Shown here piece after piece: positions 8,704-16,850 of a stretch of 18,002 bases of DNA (within the stretch, counting starts at the first letter, position 1; each line of letters starts with the position of its first letter). The DNA is from Cladosporium sp. IMV 00045 (taxonomy: Eukaryota; Ascomycota; Dothideomycetes; Cladosporiales; Cladosporiaceae), in assembly GCA_001931905.2 (NCBI GenBank), contig MSJI02000446.1, forward strand, positions 1-18,002, written 5' to 3'. The notes under the pieces were generated by a model. That model was given only the letters and a program-made list of their open reading frames with translations, was not told the origin of the DNA and made no database searches. A program made the translations under genes and the position numbers.

Positions 8704-10350
8704 ATGAAAGCCTCTAATGGCTTGCCGGTACCATCGGCATCGCTGCTGCGATTCTTGCGATGCCAGCTAGGCGCGCAGCCGTCAACATGTCGCTCCGCGA
8801 AGACCGTTTCGCCCCATCAACGCCGAACCTTCACAGACACCCCCGACTCTTCTGCCCTGCGATCACACGATAAAAATACTACACAGACATCTCTTCAGAA
8901 CGGAGCGCAAACGTCCAGGACCTTCGCCAAACCTTCCACCAGTCCGCCACGCTCCAACCGCCCGCTGTCAACATCGTCCGGCCTCCAAGGAACCTTCTGG
9001 CGTCGACTGAGGACGGCGCCACGCGCTACGACGGCCGAGAGATTCCGCGACAATGGCCTGCTGCCCTTCCACGACCTGCTGGACGACCCGCAAGGCCTGG
9101 GCAGCAGGAGCATCAAGCCCAGTACCGACCTGAAGCTGCGATGCACGGAGTTCGACGAGAACGGGAACGTCGTGCTGGTCAACGGCGAATTCAGGAAACA
9201 AGAGTTGATCGCGAAGTATTCGCTGATGCCGCGCGATTTGAGGAAGATCGACAGCTCGGTGCTGCCGCATATACTGGTACGGCCGAGCGCCATCATGATA
9301 AATCTGCTGCACATCAGGTGTCTGATCAAGCACGATCGCGTGTTGGTGTTTGATGTCTACGGAAGTACGGACTCCTATGCGCAGAGTCTGTTCATGTACG
9401 ATCTGGAGGGGAAGTTGAGGCAGAAGCAGACTTCGTCCACTGCTGGTGGAGCGCTGCCGTACGAATTCCGCGCCCTGGAAGCAGTGCTCATCTCTGTCAC
9501 GGCAGGTCTGGAAAGCGAATTTGAGGGCGTGCGCGATCCTGTCATCAACGTTCTGAGGGAGCTGGAAGAGGACATTGACAGAGATAAGCTCAGACACTTG
9601 CTCATCTACTCCAAGAAGCTCAGCACTTTCGAGCAAAAAGCACGACTCGTGCGCGATGCCATCGAGGACCTGCTCGAAGCAGACGACGACCTCGCCGCGA
9701 TGTACCTCACCGAGAAAGCAGAAGGCACCGAGCGCGACGAAGACAACCACGAGGAAGTCGAGCTCATCCTGGAATCCTACCACAAATTCGCCGACGAAAT
9801 CGTCCAGGTCAGCTCCAACCTGGTGTCCTCGATCAAGAACACCGAGGAGATCATCCGCGCCATCCTCGACGCCAACCGCAACAGCCTGATGCTGCTGGAC
9901 CTGAAGTTCTCCATCCTCACGCTCGGCACGACCGTCGGCATGTTCATCGCCGCCCTGTACGGCATGAACCTCGAGAACTTCATCGAGGAGACCAACTACG
10001 GCTTCTTCGGAATCTCGGGCCTCTGCGCGGTATTGACCGTCGTCTCCGTCGTCTGGGGCATGCGCCGCCTGCGTAAAGTCCAGCGCGTCAGCATGTGGGG
10101 CGAGAGTGGCTCTTCGCGTCGCGTCAGGGCTCAGGGTCGCCAGCCGGGCAGAGGGAGCTGGAGGGAGATTGATGGTGCTGCTGCTGCTGGTGAAGGGAGG
10201 GATGCGAAGGGGCCGTCTGGTTTAGGCGAGACTGTGGCCGGTATTAGGGGGAGGGAGGCGATCAAGAATTGGAAGATTGAGCAGGAGGATCGCCTGAAGG
10301 GGATGAAGAAGGCGGGTCAGGTCAAGCACCTGCCGCCCGTCAAGGTCTGA
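8704..10350 (+). CDS. MRS2: Mitochondrial inner-membrane Mg2+ channel, Mrs2/Lpe10 (CorA superfamily)
   Basis: Predicted pentameric channel that admits Mg2+ into the mitochondrial matrix, needed in yeast for group II intron splicing. One intronless frame gives 548 residues. The first 95 or so are Arg/Ser/Thr-rich with few acids, typical of a cleavable presequence (RRTFTDTP, RPLSTSSG). The large matrix domain contains DLRKIDSS and RPSAIMINLLHIRCLIK, then VLVFDVYG. Long helices follow, with YEFRALEAVLISVTAGLE, acidic HEEVELILESYHKFADE and ILDANRNSLMLLDLK. Transmembrane helix 1 (about 402-419) runs into the invariant selectivity motif YGMN, with GMN at 420-422, and ENFIEETNYGF follows. Helix 2 spans about 434-452. 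The 95-residue C-terminal tail is Gly/Arg/Lys-rich with an Ala run. The symbol is a family call, since MRS2 and its paralogue LPE10/MFM1 are hard to separate by eye. It converges on the reductase gene with 257 bp between stop codons. Confidence 0.92.
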   Translation: MKASNGLPVPSASLLRFLRCQLGAQPSTCRSAKTVSPHQRRTFTDTPDSSALRSHDKNTTQTSLQNGAQTSRTFAKPSTSPPRSNRPLSTSSGLQGTFWRRLRTAPRATTAERFRDNGLLPFHDLLDDPQGLGSRSIKPSTDLKLRCTEFDENGNVVLVNGEFRKQELIAKYSLMPRDLRKIDSSVLPHILVRPSAIMINLLHIRCLIKHDRVLVFDVYGSTDSYAQSLFMYDLEGKLRQKQTSSTAGGALPYEFRALEAVLISVTAGLESEFEGVRDPVINVLRELEEDIDRDKLRHLLIYSKKLSTFEQKARLVRDAIEDLLEADDDLAAMYLTEKAEGTERDEDNHEEVELILESYHKFADEIVQVSSNLVSSIKNTEEIIRAILDANRNSLMLLDLKFSILTLGTTVGMFIAALYGMNLENFIEETNYGFFGISGLCAVLTVVSVVWGMRRLRKVQRVSMWGESGSSRRVRAQGRQPGRGSWREIDGAAAAGEGRDAKGPSGLGETVAGIRGREAIKNWKIEQEDRLKGMKKAGQVKHLPPVKV

Positions 10351-10607
10351 AGAACCTGTGTTTTGATATAGTTGCTGGAGTGGCTTTCGACTCGGTTTCT
10401 TTGTTGCTTGTTTTGAGTATTGCATTTCCACAGCGAGGCGTTGGTGGTGAACTTGTTTGACTGCATGATTGCATTAATAGACGGCTGGGGGCCCAACAGG
10501 AGATGGAAGGATTGGCAAAATTCGCATTTGGCTTTCTCATTTCGTTCGTCATGTACATAATAGATCTACGTCGCTCCCAAGAGTAATGCAAGGCATAAAA
10601 TTACTTC

Positions 10608-11657
10608 TCACACAATCCTGTACACCAGCTTCTCAGCGCTGACCTTGCCCTCCTGCTGCAGCTTGAATCCAGCGTTGATGTCGTCGATCGTGCCCATCTC
10701 CTTCACGCGGTTCGGCTTGATCTTCCCGTCCTGCAGCCACCCGGGGATCATCTGCAGGTACTTCTCCCAGATGGCCTTGTCGTCGGGCGTCTCCTCGCCG
10801 CAGTTGTCGAAGGCCTTGTACGGCAGCGGGCGCTGGAAGACCGTGTACACGATCGTGCTCTCGATCTTGGCCTTGCTGTTGATGCTCTGCACGGCGTCGC
10901 GCACGTTGCCGATCGGCAGCAGGGTGACGATGTGTCCGCCCTTGGTCGGCGAGAGGGCTTTGGCGATGGCTTCCGGCGTGCCGTTCTCCGCAATGCAGTC
11001 CAGCGCGTGCTCCAGTCCGTCGTGGGATTTCTGGCGCACCTGCTCCGGCCAGTCGGCGTCATTGTAGTCGATCGCTGCGTCCGCGCCGAGGGAGAGGAGA
11101 AGCTCGTGGTTCTTCTTGGAGCCGGTGGCGATCACGTACGCGCCTGCCAGCTTGCCGAGCTGGATGGCGTATTTGCCCACGCTGCTGGTGCCGCCGTTGA
11201 CGAGGAAGGGGAAAGTCGTCTTCGCGGGCTTGGAGGGCTGGGGCAAGTTCAGGCGCTGGAACATGGCCTGGATGGCGGTGGCGATGGGCAGGGGCAGGAC
11301 GGAGGCGTTCTCGTAGGAAACCGAGTCGGGGATGGCGTAGAGCAGGCTGGCCTCGATGACGATGAACTCTGCGAATGCGCCACGGGGAGGGTCGACGGCC
11401 GTTCCTTGCACGAAACCCGCCACGCGCTGGCCGGGCCTCCAGTGTGAGCCGTTGTTGTCGTGGATCTCACCAGCGAAGTCGCAGCCAATGGTGCGGCCGG
11501 GGGGCACCATGGACATGGCCTTCCAGTCCGTTGGGTTTTGGGCGACGCGGTGTGCCTTCACGACGACCTCGCCGAAGCCTGGTGTCGGGATGGGGATTTC
11601 TTGCACCTCGCCGGCTTTGCCTTCGATGCTGACGAATGCTTTCATTGTGTTGGCCAT
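10608..11657 (-). CDS. ToxD/LovC-like medium-chain NAD(P)H-dependent oxidoreductase
   Basis: A medium-chain dehydrogenase/reductase of the zinc-independent quinone- or enoyl-reductase branch, 349 residues with no intron. The N-terminal GroES-like catalytic part shows NPTDWK (41-46), GCDFAG (58-63) and PRGAFAEF (91-98). The Rossmann part shows the dinucleotide loop NGGTSSVG (154-161) and GADAAIDYND (191-200). The cysteine quartet that binds structural zinc in alcohol dehydrogenases is absent, so despite the usual database label of zinc-binding it is probably metal-free. Relatives include ToxD and the trans-acting enoyl reductase LovC of polyketide pathways. Many unlinked homologues of unknown substrate exist in fungi. 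No synthase gene lies in the window, so a stand-alone reductase is more likely. The start at 11657 (A-rich context) is preferred, with an in-frame ATG four codons later as alternative. It is divergent from the DNA methyltransferase. Confidence 0.88.
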   Translation of the reverse strand: MANTMKAFVSIEGKAGEVQEIPIPTPGFGEVVVKAHRVAQNPTDWKAMSMVPPGRTIGCDFAGEIHDNNGSHWRPGQRVAGFVQGTAVDPPRGAFAEFIVIEASLLYAIPDSVSYENASVLPLPIATAIQAMFQRLNLPQPSKPAKTTFPFLVNGGTSSVGKYAIQLGKLAGAYVIATGSKKNHELLLSLGADAAIDYNDADWPEQVRQKSHDGLEHALDCIAENGTPEAIAKALSPTKGGHIVTLLPIGNVRDAVQSINSKAKIESTIVYTVFQRPLPYKAFDNCGEETPDDKAIWEKYLQMIPGWLQDGKIKPNRVKEMGTIDDINAGFKLQQEGKVSAEKLVYRIV

Positions 11658-12603
11658 TTTTATTGTTTCCTTTTGAGATTCTTTTGGTTCTGGGTTGTGT
11701 TATAGGGTGGAGGGGGGTTTGTTCAAATGTGGTTAGAAAAGAAGTGAGGGGCAATTGAGCGATGATGAAGTAAACGTTCGAATTGTTATTATAGCACGTA
11801 TGGACCGTCAATTTGACGTCAGAACAGAAAGGCAGAGGTGGATGGATTTTTCTTCTTGCTTAAAGATTTATGACTACATGTGTAAAAGAACATTCCTTCA
11901 TGGTCTTCTTGACTCCATTGTTTCAACTACATGTAAACTTACAAATCAAACTATGACATACCCTCGGTTAGCACACGGGCCTCATCTTGCAGGTGCATCT
12001 ACATATATACCACGGCGGTGTTACGGACATCCGGATGGTTGGTCACCTTATACATGTGCAGACGCACAGGGAAGGTCAATTTCACATGTCATGAATGACA
12101 AGACTGTCATCATCACTGTTCTCAGTCTGCCATTCACGTGATGGTCTGTACATTGCGGGTGTGCAGGGATATACGTGTGATGCGGCATGTGGCATGTGCG
12201 TTGGCTTTCACATTGCTCGGAACCTGTCACTTCATGCGCCTCAGCTCCAATCATACTTCGCTTCACGAGAGGCACTACTCGTACCTGCATGATGCTGCTC
12301 TTCTCAGGTCATTTCTCGAAAATTTGATACATCACACAATGACTGCGAAACACAACCTTTGCAACAGTATCACAATGCTCCGGCGAGCTTCTACAACGTG
12401 AGCTGGCTCCAACCACGCATGAATCGACGCCATTCCGCCTTTCTCTGAGCATCGCAAAGTACGCTAGCTTCACTCATCTCTGTGGTCACGGATCCTGCCT
12501 TGTCGGATCCATTGGGTCTCCGGTCTTCCCCATTGATCCCACTGAGCATCAGTGAGTGACGCTTGCATATATCTGCCTGGACAACACGAAATGCGATTGC
12601 GCG
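11658..12603. other. Divergent promoter region between the reductase and the DNA methyltransferase
   Basis: About 950 bp must contain both promoters. The most distinctive site is the palindrome TCACGTGA at 12134-12141. Open frames of up to 128 codons (for example 11755-12141, plus) have no recognisable content. The region directly before 12604 contains a GTGAGT donor-like sequence at 12552-12557, so a short upstream exon or a 5'-UTR intron of the methyltransferase gene cannot be excluded. Confidence 0.55.
12134..12141. promoter_or_regulatory. Palindromic E-box TCACGTGA
   Basis: TCACGTGA is a perfect palindrome with the CACGTG core bound by basic helix-loop-helix factors such as Cbf1 or Pho4-type regulators in ascomycetes. 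It lies about 480 bp from both flanking start codons, near the midpoint of the divergent region, and could serve either gene. Being a single site, it is only a candidate. Confidence 0.35.
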
Positions 12604-15600
12604 ATGGAGGATGAAAGCCTCACCCCGCTCAGGTGGATAAGAATTGGGTCAATACATACGGGTGAACATGATTTCGATGCGTGGACAAAGTCTCGTCTTC
12701 AGTCTCGGAATGGACACGGACAATATAGCAGTTCAGGACCTGCCACAACGCCAGGCTTTCCTGATACTCCCATGAGCGTGTGTACGCCAGACTCGCGCAG
12801 GTGCGATATAGTCCCAGAAGAAGAACACCTACACATTGAAGGGCGAACACTCAGCCACGTGCAGATACCTCGACCGAGTCTTCCTAGCGTTGCTTTCACC
12901 AGCTTGGAACCGCAAAAGGTCGTATCTGAAAAGGATGCCATATTTAGTCTCACCGGTGGTCATCTCAGCAATCTCGTCGAATCCGAAGATGGACACAGAT
13001 ATCTTGAATTGGATGATTTCTCAATCTATCGACCTCCGACTAGCAAACGAGCGATGGACTTGTGTACATTAGACAAGTTACAAGCTAATTTTGGAGTCGA
13101 TTGTCTTTGCTTCAGTGGAACATTGTCAAACGGCAAAGACAAGCGGCGTGTACGAGACGTGCCTTTCGAAAGACTAGCAATTGCTGGCTACGGGGATACG
13201 GACTGCGACACCATGCGCGACAAGATCTGCATTGAGCCTCAAGAAACATCGAAGAGTCTTTGGTACCGGCTTGGACGTCCGTCAAAGGAATATATGGGAT
13301 TCTACCGGCCTTTTCTCTGGCTGGTGACATTTACTAAACTCTTTGTCGACTTCTTGATCGCAAACCAGCGCCAAAGTGTCACGCTTAGTTTCTTCCGTGC
13401 AAATTTCACAACATGGGCGGTCAAGGAATACAGTTTACGCTCCTTCTTTCAATCTTGGTACTCGCAATGCGGCTATCAAAAGGACTTTGGGACATCAGCA
13501 GCCGCGTTCGTACTGTTCCTCTATAAAGAGTGCTATAGCATCGATGATCCCGAAGTTGGACTCCTTCGACACCCAATTTGGCGTGAGATTGACCCTGTCA
13601 ATCTTACCGCAATTAAGCGTCAACTATCAAACGAAGATCAAAGGACTGTGGTCACGCCGTTTGTCTACCGATGTTTTGAGGATATGTACTTTGCCTCTCA
13701 CCTGAGTCTGAAAGAGCCGCAGCCGGAGATCCTTGAACACATCACTTCACTGAAAAAGCAGCGTTGCCTTACGCCATGGAACGCAAAACCTACGGAAAGG
13801 CCTCATATTGACCTAGCCGAGCAAGATGAGCCAGAAGATGGCCCGCATCTGATAGATGTTCAGCATGGCGACGTAGTGTGCGTAGAGCCGAACGAATGCA
13901 ATTGGAAGAACTCGAAGTCAACTATTTGGTACGCATACGTACAATCTGTCTATCAAAATCGAAGCGGCAACCGCAAGCTGGACGTCATTTGGCTCTACGA
14001 GTCGTCGGATACCACGATCGGCGATGCCTTCTACCCGTTTAGAAACGAGCTCTTCTTTTCAGACAACTGCAGTTGTAGAGGAGACGCCATTCCACTTGAG
14101 ACAGTCGTCGCAAAGCTCGACGTCTCCTGGTTCTGTTCAGACCCTGAAAGTACGCCGGGGTACTTTGTGAGGCAGAAGTTCCATACCTCCGAGGAGGACG
14201 ATTGCTATGGTTTTACAACGCTGACATCGGAGGATTTCAGCTGCGCCTATAACCATATGACGAGCTTCGAGGAATTCTTAACGAAGTACAAAGCAGGGCA
14301 AACGGTCCTTGTGCACCCGCGAGGAAGCGATGTATTACTGCAACCAATGCGTATCATCTCTATCAACCTTGACACGCATAAGATACTGCTCCGTAAGTTC
14401 TTACGAAGCTCGGATCGAGATACTGGAGCGCCGCCAAACGAGCTTTACGAATCGGATGCCGAACCAGTTGCATTGCCGCATTACCGTATTTCCAGACACT
14501 GCAGAGTTGCGCGATTTGCGCTGCGAGATCAAGTACAGTCTCCATTCAATTGCGACGGAGCAGGAGATCACTTTTATATGCTAAGAGAAGACTTCGTAAG
14601 CTCGCATTCTACTTTGGCAACACCCCCAGGATCCGATGACGGCAAGCAAACTGAATCCACTCAAGCTGCCCAGGGTAACGTTTCTCCTTTGGCCGGCCTC
14701 GACCTATTCTGCGGCGGCGGAAATTTTGGCAGAGGTCTCGAAGAAGCCGGTGTAGTGGAGATGAAGTACGCCGTGGACTGGGACGCAGCCGCATTGCACT
14801 CCTATCGTGCAAACGTGAAGAACACTAGTGATGTCCACTACTTCCTTGGATCAGTCAATGATTACCTGCGACGAGCTCTCCATGGGTCAAAAAGCATGCT
14901 TGTCGCTGCTATCGGAGCGATTGGTCTCATTGTAGCGGGCAGCCCATGCCCTGGCTTCTCTAATATGCAGCCTAACAAGCAAAGTCATCAGTCACTACAG
15001 TTCGCGTCGATGGTCGCCTCGGTGGTGGCATTCGTCGACTATTATAGTCCAGAGTACTTCGTGCTCGAAAACGTGGTGCAGATGACAGGCAAGATCATAG
15101 TAGACGGCCGTGAACAGAACGTCTTCTCGCAGATCATCGGGGGTCTAGTAGCCCTTGGTTATCAAGTCCAACAATTTCTGGGAGACGCTTGGTCGCTGGG
15201 TAGCAGCCAACATCGTTCTCGTGTCTTCATTGTCGCTAGCGCACCGGAGAAAACCCCACTGGTACCGCCACCACGAACCCACGGACATCATATCGGCAAG
15301 AAGATCACAAAGACCCTAGGCAAGACCACTAACGGCCTGTCATTTGGCATCCGTCGCTTCGAACCTACCCCATTCGAGGGCATTTCCGCTCGAGAAACCA
15401 CGGCAGATCTTCCAGACATCGGCGACTCGCTCCCACAAATCTGCCCCCAGTTTCCCGACCACCGCACCTTCGCAGACCAGAGTCACACAACCCGCCAGCG
15501 GATCGCTCGTGTGCCCACCCATCCATACGGCATGGGCTTACAGCAGGCCGTCACTAACGGCGACGTCACATCAGGCGAAGCATACGAATGGGTCAAGAAT

Positions 15601-16266
15601 AGCAAAGGCCAACGTGCTAAAGAAGGCTCACGCTCATACACTCGAGTCCGACCGGACGGTCTGTTTCCCACCATCATGACAGCACTGCATATTCAATGCG
15701 CTTTCAATGGCAAGACTCTCCATTGGGAACAGCATCGCAGCTTGTCTGTCATGGAGACGAGGCGAGCGCTGGGTTTCCTGGACCACGAGGTCATCGTCGG
15801 CGTTCCCTCGCAGCAGTTGAAGATCGTGGGCAACAGTGTCGATCGCAAGGTTGCTTTTGCGCTCGGCCTTGCTATTAAGTATTCGTGGGAGGCGACAACG
15901 AAGCGGAAGCGAGAGGCATTGCAGAGCGAGACCACGGTCGAAGATGACAAGACCGCTCTGAGAGAGAAGAGCGAAGCGTTGCAAGGCAATACTTCGACCG
16001 ACAATGAGGCAACGTTGAGGCAGACGTTGAAACGTCCCCTCTCAGCGATGGCGCACGGAGATGACCAGAACTACCACGCCGAACGATCAAAGAAGTTCAA
16101 AGATATTCTCCGCAACTTGATTCCGTCCGAGCATAAGGATCCTGCCGCTGAGCAATTGGAAGCTTTGGAAAATGGGCACAGATGGTCAGGTGACTCTCCC
16201 GTGGATGCGCTGAAAGTGAGGCGGAGGATGGCGGAGCTCGAATGGTACTTGCACTCGTCGGATTGA
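12604..16266 (+). CDS. dim2: DIM-2-type DNA (cytosine-5-)-methyltransferase
   Basis: Predicted nuclear enzyme that moves a methyl group from S-adenosylmethionine to cytosine C5. In Neurospora the orthologue DIM-2 methylates RIP-mutated repeats under HP1 guidance. The ATG at 12604 gives 1220 residues without introns. The same frame is open further upstream, to about 12556, but has no ATG there. Residues 1-130 are low-complexity with LPSVAF (93-98), a PxVxL-like HP1-binding candidate. A replication-foci-like region (about 134-270) has LELDDFSIY and LWYRLGRPSKEY...FLWL. A BAH domain (about 415-545) and a second BAH-like region (about 560-680) follow. Methyltransferase motifs are DLFCGGGNFG (700-709, motif I), SPCPGFS (780-786, catalytic Cys782), LENV (821-824), QHRSR (869-873) and GNSV (1076-1079). 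HWEQHRSLSVMETRRALGF is typical of DIM-2. No SNF2 part exists, which excludes DNMT5, and the BAH/RFTS layout excludes RID. A charged tail starts with KRKR (1100-1103), a possible NLS. Confidence 0.95.
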   Translation: MEDESLTPLRWIRIGSIHTGEHDFDAWTKSRLQSRNGHGQYSSSGPATTPGFPDTPMSVCTPDSRRCDIVPEEEHLHIEGRTLSHVQIPRPSLPSVAFTSLEPQKVVSEKDAIFSLTGGHLSNLVESEDGHRYLELDDFSIYRPPTSKRAMDLCTLDKLQANFGVDCLCFSGTLSNGKDKRRVRDVPFERLAIAGYGDTDCDTMRDKICIEPQETSKSLWYRLGRPSKEYMGFYRPFLWLVTFTKLFVDFLIANQRQSVTLSFFRANFTTWAVKEYSLRSFFQSWYSQCGYQKDFGTSAAAFVLFLYKECYSIDDPEVGLLRHPIWREIDPVNLTAIKRQLSNEDQRTVVTPFVYRCFEDMYFASHLSLKEPQPEILEHITSLKKQRCLTPWNAKPTERPHIDLAEQDEPEDGPHLIDVQHGDVVCVEPNECNWKNSKSTIWYAYVQSVYQNRSGNRKLDVIWLYESSDTTIGDAFYPFRNELFFSDNCSCRGDAIPLETVVAKLDVSWFCSDPESTPGYFVRQKFHTSEEDDCYGFTTLTSEDFSCAYNHMTSFEEFLTKYKAGQTVLVHPRGSDVLLQPMRIISINLDTHKILLRKFLRSSDRDTGAPPNELYESDAEPVALPHYRISRHCRVARFALRDQVQSPFNCDGAGDHFYMLREDFVSSHSTLATPPGSDDGKQTESTQAAQGNVSPLAGLDLFCGGGNFGRGLEEAGVVEMKYAVDWDAAALHSYRANVKNTSDVHYFLGSVNDYLRRALHGSKSMLVAAIGAIGLIVAGSPCPGFSNMQPNKQSHQSLQFASMVASVVAFVDYYSPEYFVLENVVQMTGKIIVDGREQNVFSQIIGGLVALGYQVQQFLGDAWSLGSSQHRSRVFIVASAPEKTPLVPPPRTHGHHIGKKITKTLGKTTNGLSFGIRRFEPTPFEGISARETTADLPDIGDSLPQICPQFPDHRTFADQSHTTRQRIARVPTHPYGMGLQQAVTNGDVTSGEAYEWVKNSKGQRAKEGSRSYTRVRPDGLFPTIMTALHIQCAFNGKTLHWEQHRSLSVMETRRALGFLDHEVIVGVPSQQLKIVGNSVDRKVAFALGLAIKYSWEATTKRKREALQSETTVEDDKTALREKSEALQGNTSTDNEATLRQTLKRPLSAMAHGDDQNYHAERSKKFKDILRNLIPSEHKDPAAEQLEALENGHRWSGDSPVDALKVRRRMAELEWYLHSSD
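15913..16020 (+). repeat. Imperfect tandem duplication in the dim2 tail
   Basis: Two units of about 20 residues, beginning EALQSETTVEDDKTALR (1104-1120) and EALQGNTSTDNEATLR (1124-1139), follow directly after the KRKR cluster. Both run EALQ, a Ser/Thr/acid-rich middle, then an Ala-x-Leu-Arg type ending. The nucleotide units have diverged, so the duplication is old or shaped by amino-acid selection. Confidence 0.5.
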
Positions 16267-16850
16267 ATTGGCTGCTGATCCTTGGGGTACATGTGAACCG
16301 TGGTCATGTCTTGGTGCGAGGTTCAGGAGAGACGAGATGCGCGAGCCGGCGTGAAAGGACCGCGGAGAACTTGGAACGCGGTCGACTGATGACTGCGCAA
16401 ACCGATTATTCATAGCAGCATGAAATATTATTAGGGCTCTTAATCCGCAATGAACATTCATGACCAAACGTCATTTGCTAGCGCATCGTCAATTGAACTT
16501 CATACGACAAGCAGGGCTATCAATGGCCGGATACTGTCCAGAGTGGAACTGAATGGGATGACAAATTTGATAGCGGAGATCTTCAAATGAAAGGTATTGT
16601 CATTCTATGTAACGAGCGAGAACTAGCTCAAGGAAAACAGAAACGCCCAAACAACAGCAGAAACGCAAACGCACGCTCAAGCCGCAACAACGCCTCGTCA
16701 ATTCGTCAAAAGCCCAAAAGAGGCCTCAAGGAATCAAAAGAAACCAAAAGCATACCAAGCGACAGTCTCGTCCTAACGCAATGCAATCTTGACAACATTG
16801 AACCAAAACAAAGCAGAGATATCATGATCATGATCATACCTCAATCCACT
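16267..16850. other. Convergent intergenic region between dim2 and the Rieske oxygenase
   Basis: This holds both 3' untranslated regions. From about 16620 to 16760 the plus strand is A/C-rich with repeated CAAAAG and AAACGC words, which read as T-rich on the oxygenase strand and may act in its 3' end formation. A 14-bp palindrome sits at 16824-16837. Open frames here lack any recognisable domain. Confidence 0.55.
16824..16837. repeat. 14-bp perfect palindrome made of ATGATC units
   Basis: ATGATCATGATCAT is its own reverse complement and lies 14 bases beyond the stop codon of the Rieske oxygenase gene. It could form a small hairpin in the 3' untranslated region, or be a chance short tandem repeat. 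Confidence 0.35.

Noticed and set aside
8968..9783. 271-codon minus-strand open frame antisense to the Mg2+ channel gene
   Set aside because: It mirrors a GC-rich coding region whose sense strand has a clear Mrs2 product; long antisense frames are a by-product of the codon bias, and the protein shows no domain.
10932..11447. 171-codon plus-strand frame opposite the reductase gene
   Set aside because: It is a shadow of a GC3-rich gene; the sense product has intact reductase motifs throughout.
12556..12603. Upstream extension of the dim2 frame by 16 codons
   Set aside because: The first codon there is GTG, not ATG; a nuclear fungal gene should start at the ATG at 12604 unless an upstream exon exists.
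10608..16266. Possible biosynthetic gene cluster suggested by the ToxD-like reductase
   Set aside because: No synthase, transporter, pathway regulator or tailoring set is nearby; flanking genes are a Mg2+ channel and a DNA methyltransferase.
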